A stretch of DNA of 64,000 nt from Oceaniradius stylonematis (GTDB taxonomy: Bacteria; Pseudomonadota; Alphaproteobacteria; Rhizobiales; Rhizobiaceae). The stretch lies in assembly GCF_003149475.2 (NCBI RefSeq), contig NZ_QFWV02000001.1, positions 213,511 to 277,510 on the forward strand. Direction: 5' to 3'. The notes under the pieces were generated by a model. It worked only from the letters and a program-made list of their open reading frames with translations. It was not told where the DNA came from and searched no databases. Shown one piece after another: positions 1 through 8,439 of the stretch. Position 1 is the stretch's first letter. Each line of letters starts with the position of its first letter. The translations under genes were made by a program, and so were the position numbers.

Positions 1-569
1 TTGATGGCGTCGGGGTCCGGATGGGCGCTGATGGGCTGTGACATGGGCGCGGCGACGGTGTCGGCGGTGCCGGACAGCACGTCCTCGGGCAACGCCAGCA
101 CGACGGGGCCGGGCCGGCCGGACTGCGCCACGGAGAAGGCGCGCGCCATGTATTCGGGCAGGCGTTCGGTCTGGTTGACCTGCGCCGCCCATTTGACCTG
201 ATCGCCAAACATAGCCTTGACGTCGACTTCCTGGAACGCCTCGCGATCCATGTCGCCGCGCGCCACCTGACCCATCAGCACGATCATCGGCGTTGAATCC
301 TGCGCAGCGACATGCACGCCCGCATAGGCATTGGCCGCGCCCGGCCCGCGCGTCACCAGACAGATGCCGGGCCGGCCGGTCAGCTTGGCGTGCGCATCGG
401 CCATCATCGCCGCCCCACCCTCCTGGCGGGCGATGGTCAACCGGATTTGCGGCGCATCGTGCAGCGCATCGAGCACCGGCAGGTAGCTCTCGCCGGGCAC
501 GCCAAAAACTTGCGTGACGCCATTTTCGATCAGAGCGTCGACGACCAGTTGCCCGCCGGATTTGGCCAT
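1..569 (-). CDS. ThDP-dependent enzyme, acetolactate synthase-like (partial, N-terminal part)
   Basis: Only the first 189 residues are in the window; the gene runs off the left edge. The N-terminal half matches the pyrimidine-binding domain of thiamine-diphosphate enzymes of the acetolactate synthase type. It has GVPGES near residue 25, the conserved glutamate in ARQEGGAAMMA that activates the cofactor, and a TRGPGAAN segment. The start is the ATG at 569, preceded by a GGGA box. It lies 45 bp behind phnN on the same strand, so it may be the last gene of a phnM-phnN operon. Acetolactate synthase, sulfoacetaldehyde acetyltransferase and phosphonopyruvate decarboxylase relatives share this fold, and the visible part cannot separate them. 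Confidence 0.8.
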   Translation of the reverse strand, partial: MAKSGGQLVVDALIENGVTQVFGVPGESYLPVLDALHDAPQIRLTIARQEGGAAMMADAHAKLTGRPGICLVTRGPGAANAYAGVHVAAQDSTPMIVLMGQVARGDMDREAFQEVDVKAMFGDQVKWAAQVNQTERLPEYMARAFSVAQSGRPGPVVLALPEDVLSGTADTVAAPMSQPISAHPDPDAI

Positions 570-614
570 GTCCCGATCCCGATCCTATGCCGTTGCGGCG
601 GATGGTGTGTGCGC

Positions 615-1226
615 TCAGCCGGGATTCGTCAAGACCGGGCGCAGCCGTGCAACGGCGCCCGACAGGCGCGCACGGACCAGATCGGCCAGCGCGTCGCCCG
701 CGATGGCGAGCGGGCCGCTATTGTCGATGGTCACCGCCGTATCGGCGCCGCGATAGGCGGGCACGGAGCGGCGGAGACGGCCGGCGATCTGTTCTGCCGT
801 TTCGCGTCCGCGCGCGGCAAGGCGCGCTGCGATCACCTCGGGGTCGGCGACGATCTCGACCACCTGAACGTGCGGAAACCGGTCAAACAGCCGGTCGAGC
901 GCCTGGCGCGATCCGTTGACGATGGCAACGCCGCCGGTCTCGACATGGTCGAGAACCGCCGTCGGGATGCCGTAATGCAGGCCGTGCGCCTGCCATTCGG
1001 CACAGAAGGCGCCTTCAGCCAGCAGCCGGCGAAACTGGTCTTCGGTGACCGGATCATGGTCTTCGCCCCGGCTGTCGGCGGGACGGCTGATGACGCGGCG
1101 CACGAACAGGACACGGTGGTCGCAGGCCAGCGCGGCGCGCGCATGGTTGATGACACTGTCCTTGCCGACGCCGCTGCGCCCGACGACAGCAAAGAGCATG
1201 CCGGTCGCAGGATCGACGCCGCCCAT
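615..1226 (-). CDS. phnN: ribose 1,5-bisphosphate phosphokinase PhnN
   Basis: PhnN phosphorylates ribose 1,5-bisphosphate with ATP to give PRPP, which returns the ribose carrier of the C-P lyase pathway to nucleotide synthesis. The 203-residue protein has a guanylate-kinase-like P-loop, GRSGVGKDS, near residue 16, an RRVISRPAD segment typical of PhnN, and a C-terminal half rich in Ala and Arg. Length fits the family (about 185-200). Its ATG shares one base with the phnM stop codon (TGATG), indicating translational coupling. Soluble cytoplasmic enzyme. Confidence is high from sequence and context. Confidence 0.93.
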   Translation of the reverse strand: MGGVDPATGMLFAVVGRSGVGKDSVINHARAALACDHRVLFVRRVISRPADSRGEDHDPVTEDQFRRLLAEGAFCAEWQAHGLHYGIPTAVLDHVETGGVAIVNGSRQALDRLFDRFPHVQVVEIVADPEVIAARLAARGRETAEQIAGRLRRSVPAYRGADTAVTIDNSGPLAIAGDALADLVRARLSGAVARLRPVLTNPG

Positions 1227-2365
1227 CAGGCCACCCGGCGCCCCTCGCGCCAGACCTGGCGGACGACCGGAATCGTGTCCTGACGGCCCACACGCACCAG
1301 ATCGGCGCGCAGGCCGGGCGCCAGCCGGCCCCGGTCGTCGAGCCCCACCTGACGTGCCGGATTGGCCGTCACCATGGCGATCGCGTCCGGCAGGTCGATA
1401 TGGTCGATCTCCTCGGCCAGAACGAACGGCGCGTAGACCAGCGAGAACGGCACATAGTCGGACGACAGCACGTCGAGAACGCCTTCGCGCGCCAGTTCGC
1501 GGGCGGCAATGTTGCCCGAGTGCGACTTGCCGCGCACAACATTGGGCGCGCCCATCAGAACGCCCATGCCCGCATCGTGGCTCGCCTTGGCCGCGGTCAT
1601 CGATGTCGGGAACTCGGCCACCGTGACGTTGAACTGTTTGGCTTCCTCGACATGATCGAGCGTCGCATCGTCATGGCTGGCAATGGCAATGCCGCGTGCC
1701 GCGCAGATCGCAGCCAGCGCGTGCCGGTGCTTGTCCGAATAGATCGCCGACTGCATCTGCCGGCGTTCGACAAAGGCGCGGAACTCCTCGTCGGACAGGC
1801 CGCGCTTGGTCTTGTAGTAGAGCTCGTACTGGTCAAGCGTCTGGAACTGGCGCTGGCCGGGCGCGTGATCCATCAGCGAGATCAAGCCGACGGCCTCATC
1901 GTCCTCGAATTCGGAAAAATGGTCCATCACGTCGGCGGCGGACACCTCGCAGCGCAAATGGATGCGGTGCTCGGCGCGCAACCGGCCCTCGCGCTGCGCC
2001 TCCTGGATGGCGCCTGACATGGCCCGCATCTCGCCTTTTTCGAAGCCGCCATCCTCGTCGGAACCCAGCCGCAGGCAATCGAACACGGTGGTGATGCCGG
2101 AAGCCGCGATCTGCGAATCATGGGCCTGAATGGCGGCGGTCAGCGGCCAGCGAACGCCGGGACGCGGCGCGAAATGCTGCTCGAGATGGTCGGTGTGCAG
2201 CTCGATCAGCCCGGGGACGACATAGTCGCCATCCATGTCCTCGCCATGGGCCACGGCGCCGGCATCAATGTCGGTGATCACGCCATCTTCGATGACGATC
2301 GTGCCGTGCAGGACCTGATCTTCAAGAACGAGGTTGGCGTTGGTCAGAACGGTTTGCGGCGTCAT
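1226..2365 (-). CDS. phnM: alpha-D-ribose 1-methylphosphonate 5-triphosphate diphosphatase PhnM
   Basis: PhnM removes pyrophosphate from ribose 1-methylphosphonate 5-triphosphate, giving the 5-phosphate substrate of the C-P lyase PhnJ. The 379-residue protein is an amidohydrolase-superfamily member. It shows the metal-binding segment ELHTDHLEQH near residue 58, a GITTVFD motif, and a C-terminal amidohydrolase segment (NPARQVGLDDRGRLAPG). It starts a transcription unit of its own, 112 bp after phnE2, with a Pho-box-like repeat in that gap. phnN overlaps its stop codon by one base. Confidence 0.94.
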   Translation of the reverse strand: MTPQTVLTNANLVLEDQVLHGTIVIEDGVITDIDAGAVAHGEDMDGDYVVPGLIELHTDHLEQHFAPRPGVRWPLTAAIQAHDSQIAASGITTVFDCLRLGSDEDGGFEKGEMRAMSGAIQEAQREGRLRAEHRIHLRCEVSAADVMDHFSEFEDDEAVGLISLMDHAPGQRQFQTLDQYELYYKTKRGLSDEEFRAFVERRQMQSAIYSDKHRHALAAICAARGIAIASHDDATLDHVEEAKQFNVTVAEFPTSMTAAKASHDAGMGVLMGAPNVVRGKSHSGNIAARELAREGVLDVLSSDYVPFSLVYAPFVLAEEIDHIDLPDAIAMVTANPARQVGLDDRGRLAPGLRADLVRVGRQDTIPVVRQVWREGRRVA

Positions 2366-2429
2366 CGGATGCGCTTCTCTTTGTCGGGGAATCGGCGCAT
2401 TGGCGCCGGCCTTCCTATGGTCCGTCTTT

Positions 2430-2447
2430 ATGACGTTTGCGTGACCG
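2430..2447 (-). promoter_or_regulatory. candidate Pho box upstream of phnM
   Basis: On the minus strand this reads CGGTCAC GCAA ACGTCAT, two 7-bp half-sites 11 bp apart. It resembles the PhoB consensus CTGTCAT-N4-CTGTCAT and lies in the 112-bp gap before phnM. It is the weakest of the three boxes in this locus, but it has the same geometry as those before phnC and phnG. Confidence 0.55.
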
Positions 2448-2477
2448 TCTCAACGCAGACACGCGGCGATCAAGCCG

Positions 2478-4103
2478 TCAGCCCGCCTGGCGGCCGACCA
2501 GCCGTGCCCGCAAGGCGCCGGAGACGTTGTCGAAGATGAAGACGACGATCAGGATCAGGATGACCATGTAGAAGACGTTTTCCCAGTCCTGATTGGTGCG
2601 CATGGCTTCCCAGAGCTTGAGGCCGATGCCGCCGGCCCCGACAGCGCCGATGATCGTCGCAGACCGCGTGTTGGACTCCCAGAAATAGAGCGCCTGGCTG
2701 GCAAAGATGGGCAGCACCTGCGGCACCACGCCGAAACGCTGGACAGCCGCCGGGCCCGCGCCGACCGAGCGGACCCCTTCGCGCTGCTTGTCGTCGATGT
2801 TTTCCAGCGCTTCGGAATAGAGTTTGCCGAGTGTACCCGTGTCGGTGAAGAAGATCGCCGAAATGCCGGCCAGCGGCCCCGGGCCGAAGGCGCGGGTGAA
2901 GAACAGGGCCCAGATCAGCATGTCGACCGAGCGCAGGAAGTCGAAGAAGCGCTTGAGGATCTGGTTGACGAACCGGTTGGGCGTGATGTTGCGGGCGGCG
3001 GCAAAGGACAGCGGAAAGGCGATGAAGACCGCAAAGAGCGTGCCGACGAAGGCCATCACGATGGTCTGCAGCAGTTTGATCCAGACATCGCCGTGCTGCC
3101 ATTCGGCGTTGTAGACGATGTTCTGCCACATGATGCCGAAGTTGGACCGCCCCTCCTCGATCGGCGGGCCGAACGCCTTGCCCATGACCTCGCCGAAGCC
3201 CAGGCCCCAATAGGGCGAAGCCGGATCGAACACGAAATTCTCCCAGCCCAGGAAGCGGCGATTGACCTTGACCTCGCGGTGACGGATTTCTGCACGCCCG
3301 TAAAAGCCGAAGTCGATGAAGACCTTGGCGCCCGGCGCGCGCTGGCTTGCCCACTCTGGCAGCGGCCCCTGCGGCAGGACCTGCTCGTTCTCCCGGTCGA
3401 TCAGAACGTCAAGCGTGCCATTGTAGCGGGTAACGATGACGCGGTCGGGGGTCACGTCGATGGTGCCGCGCTCATAGATGGTCACCAGAGCGCGCGCGAC
3501 GCCCTGCCGCGTTTCCGTGACGACCGCCTCGTCCGCCGCCGGCGCCGCGCCGCCAAGGGCATTGTCTTCGGCCGTCAATGTCGCATCGGAATTGGGCGAC
3601 ATGAACGAGAAGCCCTCGTCGGCCGGCGTTGCCGCCGCATCGCCATCAAGCGCGTTGTCCTCGGCGGTCAGCGTCGCATCGGAGTTGGGCGACATGAAAG
3701 AGCCCGACGCCGGTGCGGCCGATGCCGAATTGTCCGTCGGGCGGTCGACGATAACTGTGACGGTACCCTGTTCCGTCTCGATCCAGTCGGGATCGGGGTT
3801 CTCGCCGAGCGGCGAAAAGCGCGGGAACGTCACCTCGATCTCGCCGTCGCGATATTCGATGTCCGGCCGCACCTCATAGGACACCCAGTCGGCCAGATAG
3901 GTGCCGGCAATGTTCCAGTTGCCGTTGGCAAAGACCTGGCCGATCGAGAAGAACCAGAAGGCGTAGATGCAGTAGGCGGTCACCGCGGCGACGGCCAGCG
4001 GCGCGGCGAAGCGCTTGTGGAAGGGCCGCCGGAACACGTCAGGCTGGCGAGCCATGATCTCGTCGATCCGGGCGGCGGAAAGCGGTTGGGCGGACATGGT
4101 CAT
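2478..4103 (-). CDS. phnE: phosphonate ABC transporter permease PhnE (second copy, with large insert)
   Basis: Inner-membrane permease of the phosphonate importer. The C-terminal part (from about residue 310) is a typical binding-protein-dependent permease domain, with the EAA-type loop ending in TRSATIIGAVGAGGIGLKLWEAMR. I chose the ATG at 4103 because AGGGGAG lies 8 bp before it; reading further upstream would overlap phnE1 in another frame. At 541 residues it is far longer than ordinary PhnE (about 260-300). After a first membrane helix (AVAAVTAYCIYAFWFF) comes about 240 residues that are probably periplasmic, including a duplicated 17-residue segment. It lies 13 bp behind phnE1, its presumed partner. 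Confidence 0.9.
   Translation of the reverse strand: MTMSAQPLSAARIDEIMARQPDVFRRPFHKRFAAPLAVAAVTAYCIYAFWFFSIGQVFANGNWNIAGTYLADWVSYEVRPDIEYRDGEIEVTFPRFSPLGENPDPDWIETEQGTVTVIVDRPTDNSASAAPASGSFMSPNSDATLTAEDNALDGDAAATPADEGFSFMSPNSDATLTAEDNALGGAAPAADEAVVTETRQGVARALVTIYERGTIDVTPDRVIVTRYNGTLDVLIDRENEQVLPQGPLPEWASQRAPGAKVFIDFGFYGRAEIRHREVKVNRRFLGWENFVFDPASPYWGLGFGEVMGKAFGPPIEEGRSNFGIMWQNIVYNAEWQHGDVWIKLLQTIVMAFVGTLFAVFIAFPLSFAAARNITPNRFVNQILKRFFDFLRSVDMLIWALFFTRAFGPGPLAGISAIFFTDTGTLGKLYSEALENIDDKQREGVRSVGAGPAAVQRFGVVPQVLPIFASQALYFWESNTRSATIIGAVGAGGIGLKLWEAMRTNQDWENVFYMVILILIVVFIFDNVSGALRARLVGRQAG
3559..3698 (-). repeat. internal duplication in the PhnE insert (two 47-bp units, period 93 bp)
   Basis: Units at 3559-3605 and 3652-3698 encode the same 17-residue segment, FMSPNSDATLTAEDNAL. 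Most base differences between the units are synonymous, so the duplication is not brand new or the protein sequence is maintained. The spacer is rich in Asp, Ala and Pro and is probably disordered. Confidence 0.85.
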
Positions 4104-4116
4104 GGCATCATCTCCC

Positions 4117-5088
4117 CTAAGCGCCGAACTGGAAGGCCTGGTCGCCGACGATCTTGCGGCGCAGCCAGGCCGAAAGCTGATCGACGGCGACGATGGTGAC
4201 GAAAAGAAGGAGTATGATCGCCAGCGTCTTGGCCTCGTGGCCGCGGCTGATCGACAGGCGCAGCACCTCGCCAATGCCGCCCGCGCCCACCGCACCGATG
4301 ATGGTGGAGGCGCGCACATTGATCTCAAGCCGCAGCAGCGTGTAGCTGAGAAAATTCGGCATGATCTGCGGCACGATGCCGAACCAGACGCGTTCGGTCC
4401 AGTTGGCGCCGACCGCGCGCAGACCCTCATCGGGTTTCATGTCGGCGTTTTCGACCACCTCGAAGAACATCTTGCCGAGCGCGCCGATCGTGTGGATCGA
4501 CACGGCGATGATCGCCGGCACCGGGCCAAGCGAGAAGATGGCAAGGAAGAAGCCGGCGATGACGATCTCCGGGAAGGCGCGCAGGAACTCCATGAAGCGG
4601 CGCACGACAAAGCGCAGCCAGCGGGTCGTGGTCAGGTTGGTGGCGGCCAGAAAGCAGAGAAGGAAGCCGAAGATGAAGCCGATCAGGGTCGACAGGATCG
4701 CGATATTGAGCGTCTCGACCATCTTGTGGATGTATTCGGGGACGTACCAGGTGCCCCAGAAATAGACGCGGCCATCGGGGTAATCATATTTGAACGAGCC
4801 GTCATAGTAGGGGCTCTCAAGATCGAACAGCGCCCGCCAGACCTCCCAGCCGTCGCGCGGGATCATGCCGCCGACAAAATCGAAGAAATGCGGCAGCCGG
4901 TCGAAGAACTTGCCTGCATTGGTCTCGTTGGCGAACCACAGCGACGCAAACAGCGCAACGAACAGGATGCCCAGGCTCAACGCCGTGTAGAGACGGCGCT
5001 GGCGGACGAGATCGCGCCAGTGGCGATCGACATCGTATTGCCCGTTTCGGACATACGCGTCGGGATCGTGCAAGTCTGTCGATGCCAT
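4117..5088 (-). CDS. phnE: phosphonate ABC transporter permease PhnE (first copy)
   Basis: 323-residue inner-membrane permease pairing with the second PhnE, PhnC ATPase and PhnD binding protein. There is an N-terminal helix (LYTALSLGILFVALFASLWF), a short extracytoplasmic stretch, then the permease domain with several helices. The coupling loop ends in RASTIIGAVGAGGIGEVLRL. Start ATG at 5088 is taken from the conserved N-terminal region; the gene is 72 bp downstream of phnD. Two different PhnE proteins per transporter are common in rhizobia. Confidence 0.93.
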   Translation of the reverse strand: MASTDLHDPDAYVRNGQYDVDRHWRDLVRQRRLYTALSLGILFVALFASLWFANETNAGKFFDRLPHFFDFVGGMIPRDGWEVWRALFDLESPYYDGSFKYDYPDGRVYFWGTWYVPEYIHKMVETLNIAILSTLIGFIFGFLLCFLAATNLTTTRWLRFVVRRFMEFLRAFPEIVIAGFFLAIFSLGPVPAIIAVSIHTIGALGKMFFEVVENADMKPDEGLRAVGANWTERVWFGIVPQIMPNFLSYTLLRLEINVRASTIIGAVGAGGIGEVLRLSISRGHEAKTLAIILLLFVTIVAVDQLSAWLRRKIVGDQAFQFGA

Positions 5089-5160
5089 GGGAAAAGGTCC
5101 GCCAGATGATGACGCGCCGCGCCCCTTTCGGAACGCGGCGCGGCATGGTGTCGATCAGGC

Positions 5161-6060
5161 TCAGGAGCCGATCTTGGACTTACGGGCGGCGACGATGGTC
5201 TCGTAGAACGAGTGGTCCACGTCGATGAAGCCGGCGAAATCGCCGCCCTGGACCGAGCGGAAGCAGTCCGGATGGTTTTCGGGCATGGCCTTGAAGAACT
5301 CGATGAACCTGGCGCGCACGTCCTGATCGAGCTGGTTGGAGACGACGATCGGGCCGTTCGGGATCAGCGGCGAGCGCCACACTTCGTTGACCTCGTCCAT
5401 GTCCAGAAGGCCCTTGTCGACCATCTTGCGGATGTTGCCCGAGGTGTAGCCGTCGGCGAACTCGCCAACGCCCGACGACCAGGTCACCTGAACGTCGAAA
5501 TTGCCCTTCAGCATTTCGAGAACGCCATTCTCATGGCCGCCGCCGAAGCCGGTTTCGGAGAAGTATTCGTCGACCGGCATGCCGAGCTGTGCCGGCAGGG
5601 CGACGGACGGAACGAGGAAGCCGGAGGTGGAGTCCGGGTCGGCAAAGCCGAGCCGCTTGCCCCGTGCGTCCTCGATCGACTCGATGCCCGAATCCTTGCG
5701 GGCCAGCATGATCGAATAATAGCCGGTGGCGCCATCCACCTGCTGGGTGGTTAGGACCGGGTCAACGGCTTCGGGGTCTTCGAGATAGACCTTGGCATAG
5801 GCCGAGGCGCCCAGTTCGGCATAGTCGAGCGTGCCGCCAAGCAGGCCCTGGACGACGCCGTCATAGTCGGCGGCGGGGAAAAGCTGAACTTCCTTGACGC
5901 CGATGGCTTCGGGCAGAAGGTCGATCAGGCACTGGTTGTTGCGCAGGCGGTCGGCTTCGTTTTCACCGCCCAGAATGCCGACGCGGAACACGTCCTGTGC
6001 ATGGGCGCTGGTGGCAACGAGAGCGACGGCAGCGGTCGCGAGCAGGGTCTTCTTCAGCAT
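5161..6060 (-). CDS. phnD: phosphonate ABC transporter substrate-binding protein PhnD
   Basis: Periplasmic binding protein that captures phosphonates for PhnCE. The first 22 residues form a clear Sec signal peptide (MLKKTLLATAAVALVATSAHA, cleavage before QDVF). The mature part has GILGGENEADR, and the segment DPDSTSGFLVPS forms part of the ligand pocket in this family. I start at ATG 6060 because GGGAG lies at normal distance and the signal peptide begins there; a longer open frame upstream adds non-signal residues. 299 residues is usual for PhnD. Confidence 0.94.
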   Translation of the reverse strand: MLKKTLLATAAVALVATSAHAQDVFRVGILGGENEADRLRNNQCLIDLLPEAIGVKEVQLFPAADYDGVVQGLLGGTLDYAELGASAYAKVYLEDPEAVDPVLTTQQVDGATGYYSIMLARKDSGIESIEDARGKRLGFADPDSTSGFLVPSVALPAQLGMPVDEYFSETGFGGGHENGVLEMLKGNFDVQVTWSSGVGEFADGYTSGNIRKMVDKGLLDMDEVNEVWRSPLIPNGPIVVSNQLDQDVRARFIEFFKAMPENHPDCFRSVQGGDFAGFIDVDHSFYETIVAARKSKIGS

Positions 6061-6119
6061 GTTTGGTCTCCCGGAAGTGGCATGAAGATCGGGCATGGCC
6101 CGGTTGGCCGTGTTGAAAC

Positions 6120-6150
6120 AAAAAAACCGCCCGTCCGGCCCGGCGAGCGG
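6120..6150 (-). terminator. hairpin plus U-tract between phnC and phnD (attenuator-like)
   Basis: On the minus strand an imperfect GC-rich hairpin (about 24 nt, with one G-U and one mismatched pair) is followed by seven T residues. It starts 10 bp after the phnC stop and lies before phnD, inside an apparent operon. It may terminate part of the transcripts or protect the phnC 3' end. Confidence 0.6.
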
Positions 6151-6159
6151 CTAAACCTG

Positions 6160-6996
6160 TCAGGCGCCAACCAGCGCCGGTTCCTTGGTTTCCTTGGCGC
6201 GTGCGGGCCTTGCCGGCGCGAGGCTGGTCGAGGTGACGGCTTCGGAGAACGCATCCTCGAGCCCGTCCGCGCCATAGATCGAACGGGCGGCGGCCTCTGT
6301 CAGATCGTCCGGTCCGCCATCGAACACGACCTTGCCCGCCTGCATGCCGATGATGCGCTCGCAGAAGGTGCGGGCGGTGTCGAGCGTGTGCAGATTGGTG
6401 ACGACGGTGATGCCGTCATTGCGGTTGATGTCGCGCAGCGACTGCATGACGATCTGAGCGTTGCGCGGATCGAGCGACGCGATCGGCTCGTCGGCGAGAA
6501 TGACCTTGGGCTGCTGCATCAGGGCGCGGGCGATCGCGACCCGCTGCTGCTGGCCGCCCGACAGGGTTCCGGCGCGCTGCATCGCGGCGCGCTCGATGCC
6601 CAGCCGTTCGAGCGCCGCGATCGCCATGGCGCGTTCCTGATCGGAGAAGATGTTCAACAGGCTTGCCACCGACGAGCGGTGGTTGAGCCGCCCGAGCATC
6701 ACATTGGTCAGAACGTCGAGGCGCGGCACCAGATTGAACTGCTGGAAGATCATGGCGCAGTCGCGCTGCCAGTTGCGCAGCTTCTGCCCGCGCAGCGCCG
6801 ACACGTTCGTGCCGGAGAAGACGATCTTGCCCTCGGTCGTGTCGATCAGCCGGTTGATCATCCGCAGCAGCGTCGACTTGCCCGCGCCAGAGGCGCCGAT
6901 AACGCCCACCATCTGCCCTTCGGGAATGCCGATCGTCACATTGTCGACGGCGACATTGGTCCCGAAACGACGGGTGACCTGGCTGACTTCGAGCAT
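6160..6996 (-). CDS. phnC: phosphonate ABC transporter ATP-binding protein PhnC
   Basis: Cytoplasmic ATPase that powers phosphonate uptake. It has a Walker A motif GASGAGKST near residue 34, Q-loop (MIFQQFNL), ABC signature LSGGQQQRV, Walker [13 protein letters not shown] and a C-terminal D-loop/H-loop region. The ATG at 6996 ([11 protein letters not shown]) fits the family; a GTG at 7023 in frame would add nine basic residues and cannot be excluded. The Pho-box repeat 64 bp upstream marks this as the first gene of the transport operon phnC-D-E-E. Confidence 0.94.
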   Translation of the reverse strand: MLEVSQVTRRFGTNVAVDNVTIGIPEGQMVGVIGASGAGKSTLLRMINRLIDTTEGKIVFSGTNVSALRGQKLRNWQRDCAMIFQQFNLVPRLDVLTNVMLGRLNHRSSVASLLNIFSDQERAMAIAALERLGIERAAMQRAGTLSGGQQQRVAIARALMQQPKVILADEPIASLDPRNAQIVMQSLRDINRNDGITVVTNLHTLDTARTFCERIIGMQAGKVVFDGGPDDLTEAAARSIYGADGLEDAFSEAVTSTSLAPARPARAKETKEPALVGA

Positions 6997-7059
6997 TCGC
7001 AAAGGACCTTTTCGCAACCGCACACGTTTCGCGGCCTATCGGCCCGATGTGAATGTCCA

Positions 7060-7088
7060 ATGTCAGTTCGGTGTCAGTTGTGTAACAG
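7060..7088 (-). promoter_or_regulatory. Pho box upstream of phnC (three half-sites)
   Basis: On the minus strand: CTGTTAC ACAA CTGACAC CGAA CTGACAT, three 7-bp repeats at 11-bp spacing, close to the PhoB consensus CTGTCAT-N4-CTGTCAT. It lies between the hexapeptide transferase gene and phnC. A GATAGG at 7035-7040 could be the -10 element. Confidence 0.8.
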
Positions 7089-7111
7089 TCCACAGCCCCG
7101 AACCAGGCTTG

Positions 7112-7726
7112 TCAGCCGCCATGTCTGGCGAGAAAGGCCTCGGCCTCAAGCGTCCGGAAATCGTCGAGTGCGCCGCGCAGATCGGCATGGCTCCAGTCCC
7201 ACCAGGCCAGTTTCTCCATGCGTTCGGCGATGTTCGGGGTGAACCGGTCGCGGATCGGCCGGGCGGGCACACCGCCGACGATGGCGTAGGATGCAACGTC
7301 TTTGGTGACCACCGCGCCGGAGCCGACGACGGCGCCGTTGCCGACCGTGACGCCGGGCAAAATGATCGCGCCGTGGCCGATCCAGACATCGTGGCCGATC
7401 ACGACCCGGTGGTCGCGGCGCCAGGTGAAGAACTCGGGTTCGTTGTCGGCGTCGTCGAAATAGTCGCCCGCCCGGTAGGTGAAATGGTGCTGGGTCGCCC
7501 GCCAGGTCGGATGGTTGGTGGCGTTGATGCGCACATGACTGGCGATGTTGGCGAACTTGCCGATGGTTGCGCACCAGGCCTCGGTCTGGCGGATCAGGTA
7601 GGAATAGTCGCCGATCTCGCACTCGGTGACGACGCAACCCTCGTCGATCTCGGTGTAGCGGCCAAGCGTCGAGCCGGTGACGCGCGCTGTTGCATGGACC
7701 ATCGGCTGTTCGGACAGTTTGGGCAT
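7112..7726 (-). CDS. phosphonate-operon hexapeptide-repeat acetyltransferase
   Basis: 204-residue left-handed beta-helix protein of the CatB/LacA-like transferase group that is often found in phn operons. It has hexapeptide repeats ([20 protein letters not shown], then [16 protein letters not shown]) and the segment [10 protein letters not shown] carrying the likely catalytic histidine. The substrate is unknown; an acetyl-CoA-dependent transfer onto a phosphonate or aminophosphonate is an inference from the context. The start at 7726 follows phnL by 4 bp; longer frames overlap phnL. Last gene of the phnG operon. Confidence 0.85.
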   Translation of the reverse strand: MPKLSEQPMVHATARVTGSTLGRYTEIDEGCVVTECEIGDYSYLIRQTEAWCATIGKFANIASHVRINATNHPTWRATQHHFTYRAGDYFDDADNEPEFFTWRRDHRVVIGHDVWIGHGAIILPGVTVGNGAVVGSGAVVTKDVASYAIVGGVPARPIRDRFTPNIAERMEKLAWWDWSHADLRGALDDFRTLEAEAFLARHGG

Positions 7727-7730
7727 TGGC

Positions 7731-8435
7731 TCAGGCGGCCTTTTGCGGGGCAAAGCCGGTGACTTCGATGATGCGGTCCGCCACCGCCTCGCGCAGGTCG
7801 GCGTCGTGGAAGATGCCGAGGAGAGCGACGCCGTCGGCCTTCTTCTCACCGATCATCGCAACGACGACGGCGCGGTTGGCGGCGTCGAGCGATGCAGTCG
7901 GCTCGTCCAGCAGGAGGATCGGATGGTCGGTGATGAAGCCGCGGGCGATGTTGACCCGCTGCTGCTCGCCGCCCGAGAAGGTGGCCGGCGGCAAGTCCCA
8001 CAGCTTTTCGGGCAGATTGAGGCGGGCAAACAGGTCCGCGGCGCGGCGGCGCGCCGTATCGGGATCGGCGCCGCGCTGCACCAGCGGTTCGGCGGCGACA
8101 TCGAGCGCGGAAACGCGCGGCACTGCGCGCAGGAACTGGCTGACATAGCCGATCGTGTCGCGCCGCACGGCCATCACCTGACGCGGCTCGGCCCGCGCGA
8201 GGTCGATCAGCGTGCCATTGTGGCGGATCAGGATCTGGCCGACATCGACGGCATAGTTGCCATAGAGCATCTTCAGGATGGACGACTTGCCGACGCCGGA
8301 CGGCCCGCTCAGCACCGCGCACTGGCCGGTCTCGATCGAGAAATGCACCGCGTCGACCACCGGAATGCGGACGCCGCCGCGCAGATGCATGGTGAAGCTC
8401 TTGGAGACACCGGAAACGATCAGGGGAACGGCCAT
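7731..8435 (-). CDS. phnL: C-P lyase accessory ABC-type ATPase PhnL
   Basis: 234-residue ABC ATPase without a membrane partner, needed for phosphonate breakdown. Together with PhnGHI it supports formation of ribose 1-phosphonate triphosphate from ATP. Walker [10 protein letters not shown] near residue 44, signature FSGGEQQRV and Walker [13 protein letters not shown] are intact. It is 4 bp behind phnK and 4 bp ahead of the hexapeptide transferase, in a tightly packed operon. Confidence 0.94.
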   Translation of the reverse strand: MAVPLIVSGVSKSFTMHLRGGVRIPVVDAVHFSIETGQCAVLSGPSGVGKSSILKMLYGNYAVDVGQILIRHNGTLIDLARAEPRQVMAVRRDTIGYVSQFLRAVPRVSALDVAAEPLVQRGADPDTARRRAADLFARLNLPEKLWDLPPATFSGGEQQRVNIARGFITDHPILLLDEPTASLDAANRAVVVAMIGEKKADGVALLGIFHDADLREAVADRIIEVTGFAPQKAA

Positions 8436-8439
8436 CGCA

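Noticed and set aside
4104..4430. Upstream extension of the second phnE frame
   Set aside because: It overlaps phnE1 in another frame and reads Arg/Ser-rich sequence; a ribosome binding site supports the start at 4103.
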